A stretch of 64,000 bases of DNA. Source: Apus apus. Taxonomy: Eukaryota > Chordata > Aves > Apodiformes > Apodidae. This document shows positions 62,995 through 64,000 of this stretch, in pieces (the stretch's first letter is position 1; every line of letters starts with the position of its first letter). The notes under the pieces were generated by a model. That model was not told the origin of the DNA and did no database searches. It saw nothing but the letters and a program-made list of their open reading frames with translations. The stretch spans positions 103,655,440 to 103,719,439 of the forward strand of contig NC_067284.1 of NCBI RefSeq assembly GCF_020740795.1. Reading direction: 5' to 3'. Made by a program: the position numbers and the translations under genes.

Positions 62995-64000
62995 CTGTCA
63001 ATAAAACCAGAAGTTTATTTTGTAAAACACTCTTGCAAAGAGCACAGTATCCTTACAAAAACTGAGAGAGGATTTTCTACATATCACACCCTAAATAAAT
63101 GTCTCACACTCCTAATTCTATGCCACGATCTTTGAAAACCTTCCATACCGTTAGTACTTCCACATGAAACAAAAATTAATAGCAAAGTTTACAGCCAACT
63201 AAATGAAACATGTGGAACACAGGTTAGATCTCATCTTCTACCCAGATGCCAATTTTCTAGCTTGCAAATCAAATTAATTTGGCCAACAGTAAATATTCCC
63301 TTTATTAGCCACCACAGACATATCTCTGTAGCACACAAACAACCCCACACAATTTGCATCTGACTTTAGCTCATATGGTGACATTTGTGGAAAGGGACAC
63401 TGGTCAGTGTCCCGTCATTTTCTTCCAGAGGAACATGGCTAGGGCCAGAACTGCTGATGTACCCTTAGCTTGGACCTGATAGTGCTGCCTTTCTCCATCA
63501 ACAAAAAAGCTGGGAGTATTTGCCTGCATTATTCATCCATCTTTATTTGAGAAAGAAACGAACAAGCTAGGAATCCTATTCCCACACTGACGTCTGATTT
63601 GAGATTAACTTCATCCACTCCTCTTAAAATACAAAATTTGGGTTTCTTCTACTTGACAAGCTCTTGGGAGCTAGAAAGAACTGAAGTCCTGCCATTGTGC
63701 ATGTCACCTCCATGCTGTTCTGCTGTCCCCTGTCCCCCTGAAGCTTCAAGGATATGTCTGTCACCTTTTATCTTCCAGCACAGAGCTCCATTTGTGATTA
63801 CATCCTGGTTTTCAACACCAAGAGAACTGCATAAGTTACCTGAGTGAAACTTTCTGCTAACACCACCAAATGACTCGGTTCTATGGCTGGTGTGTCCTTT
63901 ATTCAGCACCACAGCCTGCCTGATGCACAGGCACACACACCAGCCTCCTTCTCACCCATGACAGCCCAGACTATCAGACCATGGAATAATAAAAATAGGG
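62995..64000 (-). other. ASXL2: ASXL2 intron upstream of the penultimate exon (partial)
   Basis: About 1 kb before the TTGACAG acceptor. The preceding ASXL2 exon, expected to end in an acidic EDDDS-type segment, is not visible here and should lie right of the window. No repeat or other gene was recognised. Confidence 0.75.

Noticed and set aside
1..64000. CRISPR array, tRNA, rRNA, or intact retroviral genes
   Set aside because: No regularly spaced direct repeats, cloverleaf genes, rRNA text or intact gag/pol/env frames were seen. The RT remnants are of the CR1 LINE type.

Overview
This is vertebrate nuclear DNA from a bird. At least fifteen CR1 LINE copies, old and young, carry the typical avian 3' tail (octamers such as ATTCTATG/ATTCTGTG). 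The density of other repeats is low, introns are short for a vertebrate, and one sharp CpG island is present. I place it in birds with confidence and probably in Neoaves, but cannot name the species.

Two protein-coding genes lie in tandem on the minus strand. The left part (about 1 to 37,800) is the 5' portion of a dystrobrevin gene, best matched to beta-dystrobrevin (DTNB). Four coding exons were located: 19743-19809 (with the start codon), 15328-15408, 12954-13167 and 8656-8741. Their reading phases join perfectly into the N-terminal 149 residues plus the first base of codon 150. The next exon was not found and should lie left of base 1. The only CpG island (about 37370-38260) is the likely DTNB promoter and untranslated first exon, about 17.5 kb upstream of the start codon.

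The right part (about 49,100 to 64,000) is the 3' end of ASXL2 (Additional sex combs-like 2). It has the 718-bp penultimate exon (62277-62994), the 2391-bp last coding exon (57602-59992) ending in the ASXL PHD finger, and a long putative 3'UTR whose best polyadenylation signal is near 49140. From memory, DTNB and ASXL2 are also neighbours in the same orientation on human 2p23, so the order appears conserved.

Between the genes (38.3-49.1 kb) is a CR1-rich spacer with old reverse-transcriptase fragments, a nested CR1-in-CR1 insertion and no recognised gene. The genes share no pathway I can see: DTNB belongs to the dystrophin-associated complex, ASXL2 to the BAP1 H2A deubiquitinase. 

The most notable observations are a GC-AG intron in DTNB that is forced by reading frame, an array of CCAAT boxes in the CpG island, and two closely related CR1 copies in inverted orientation on either side of that island. 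I saw no undescribed system, CRISPR array, tRNA, rRNA or viral gene.
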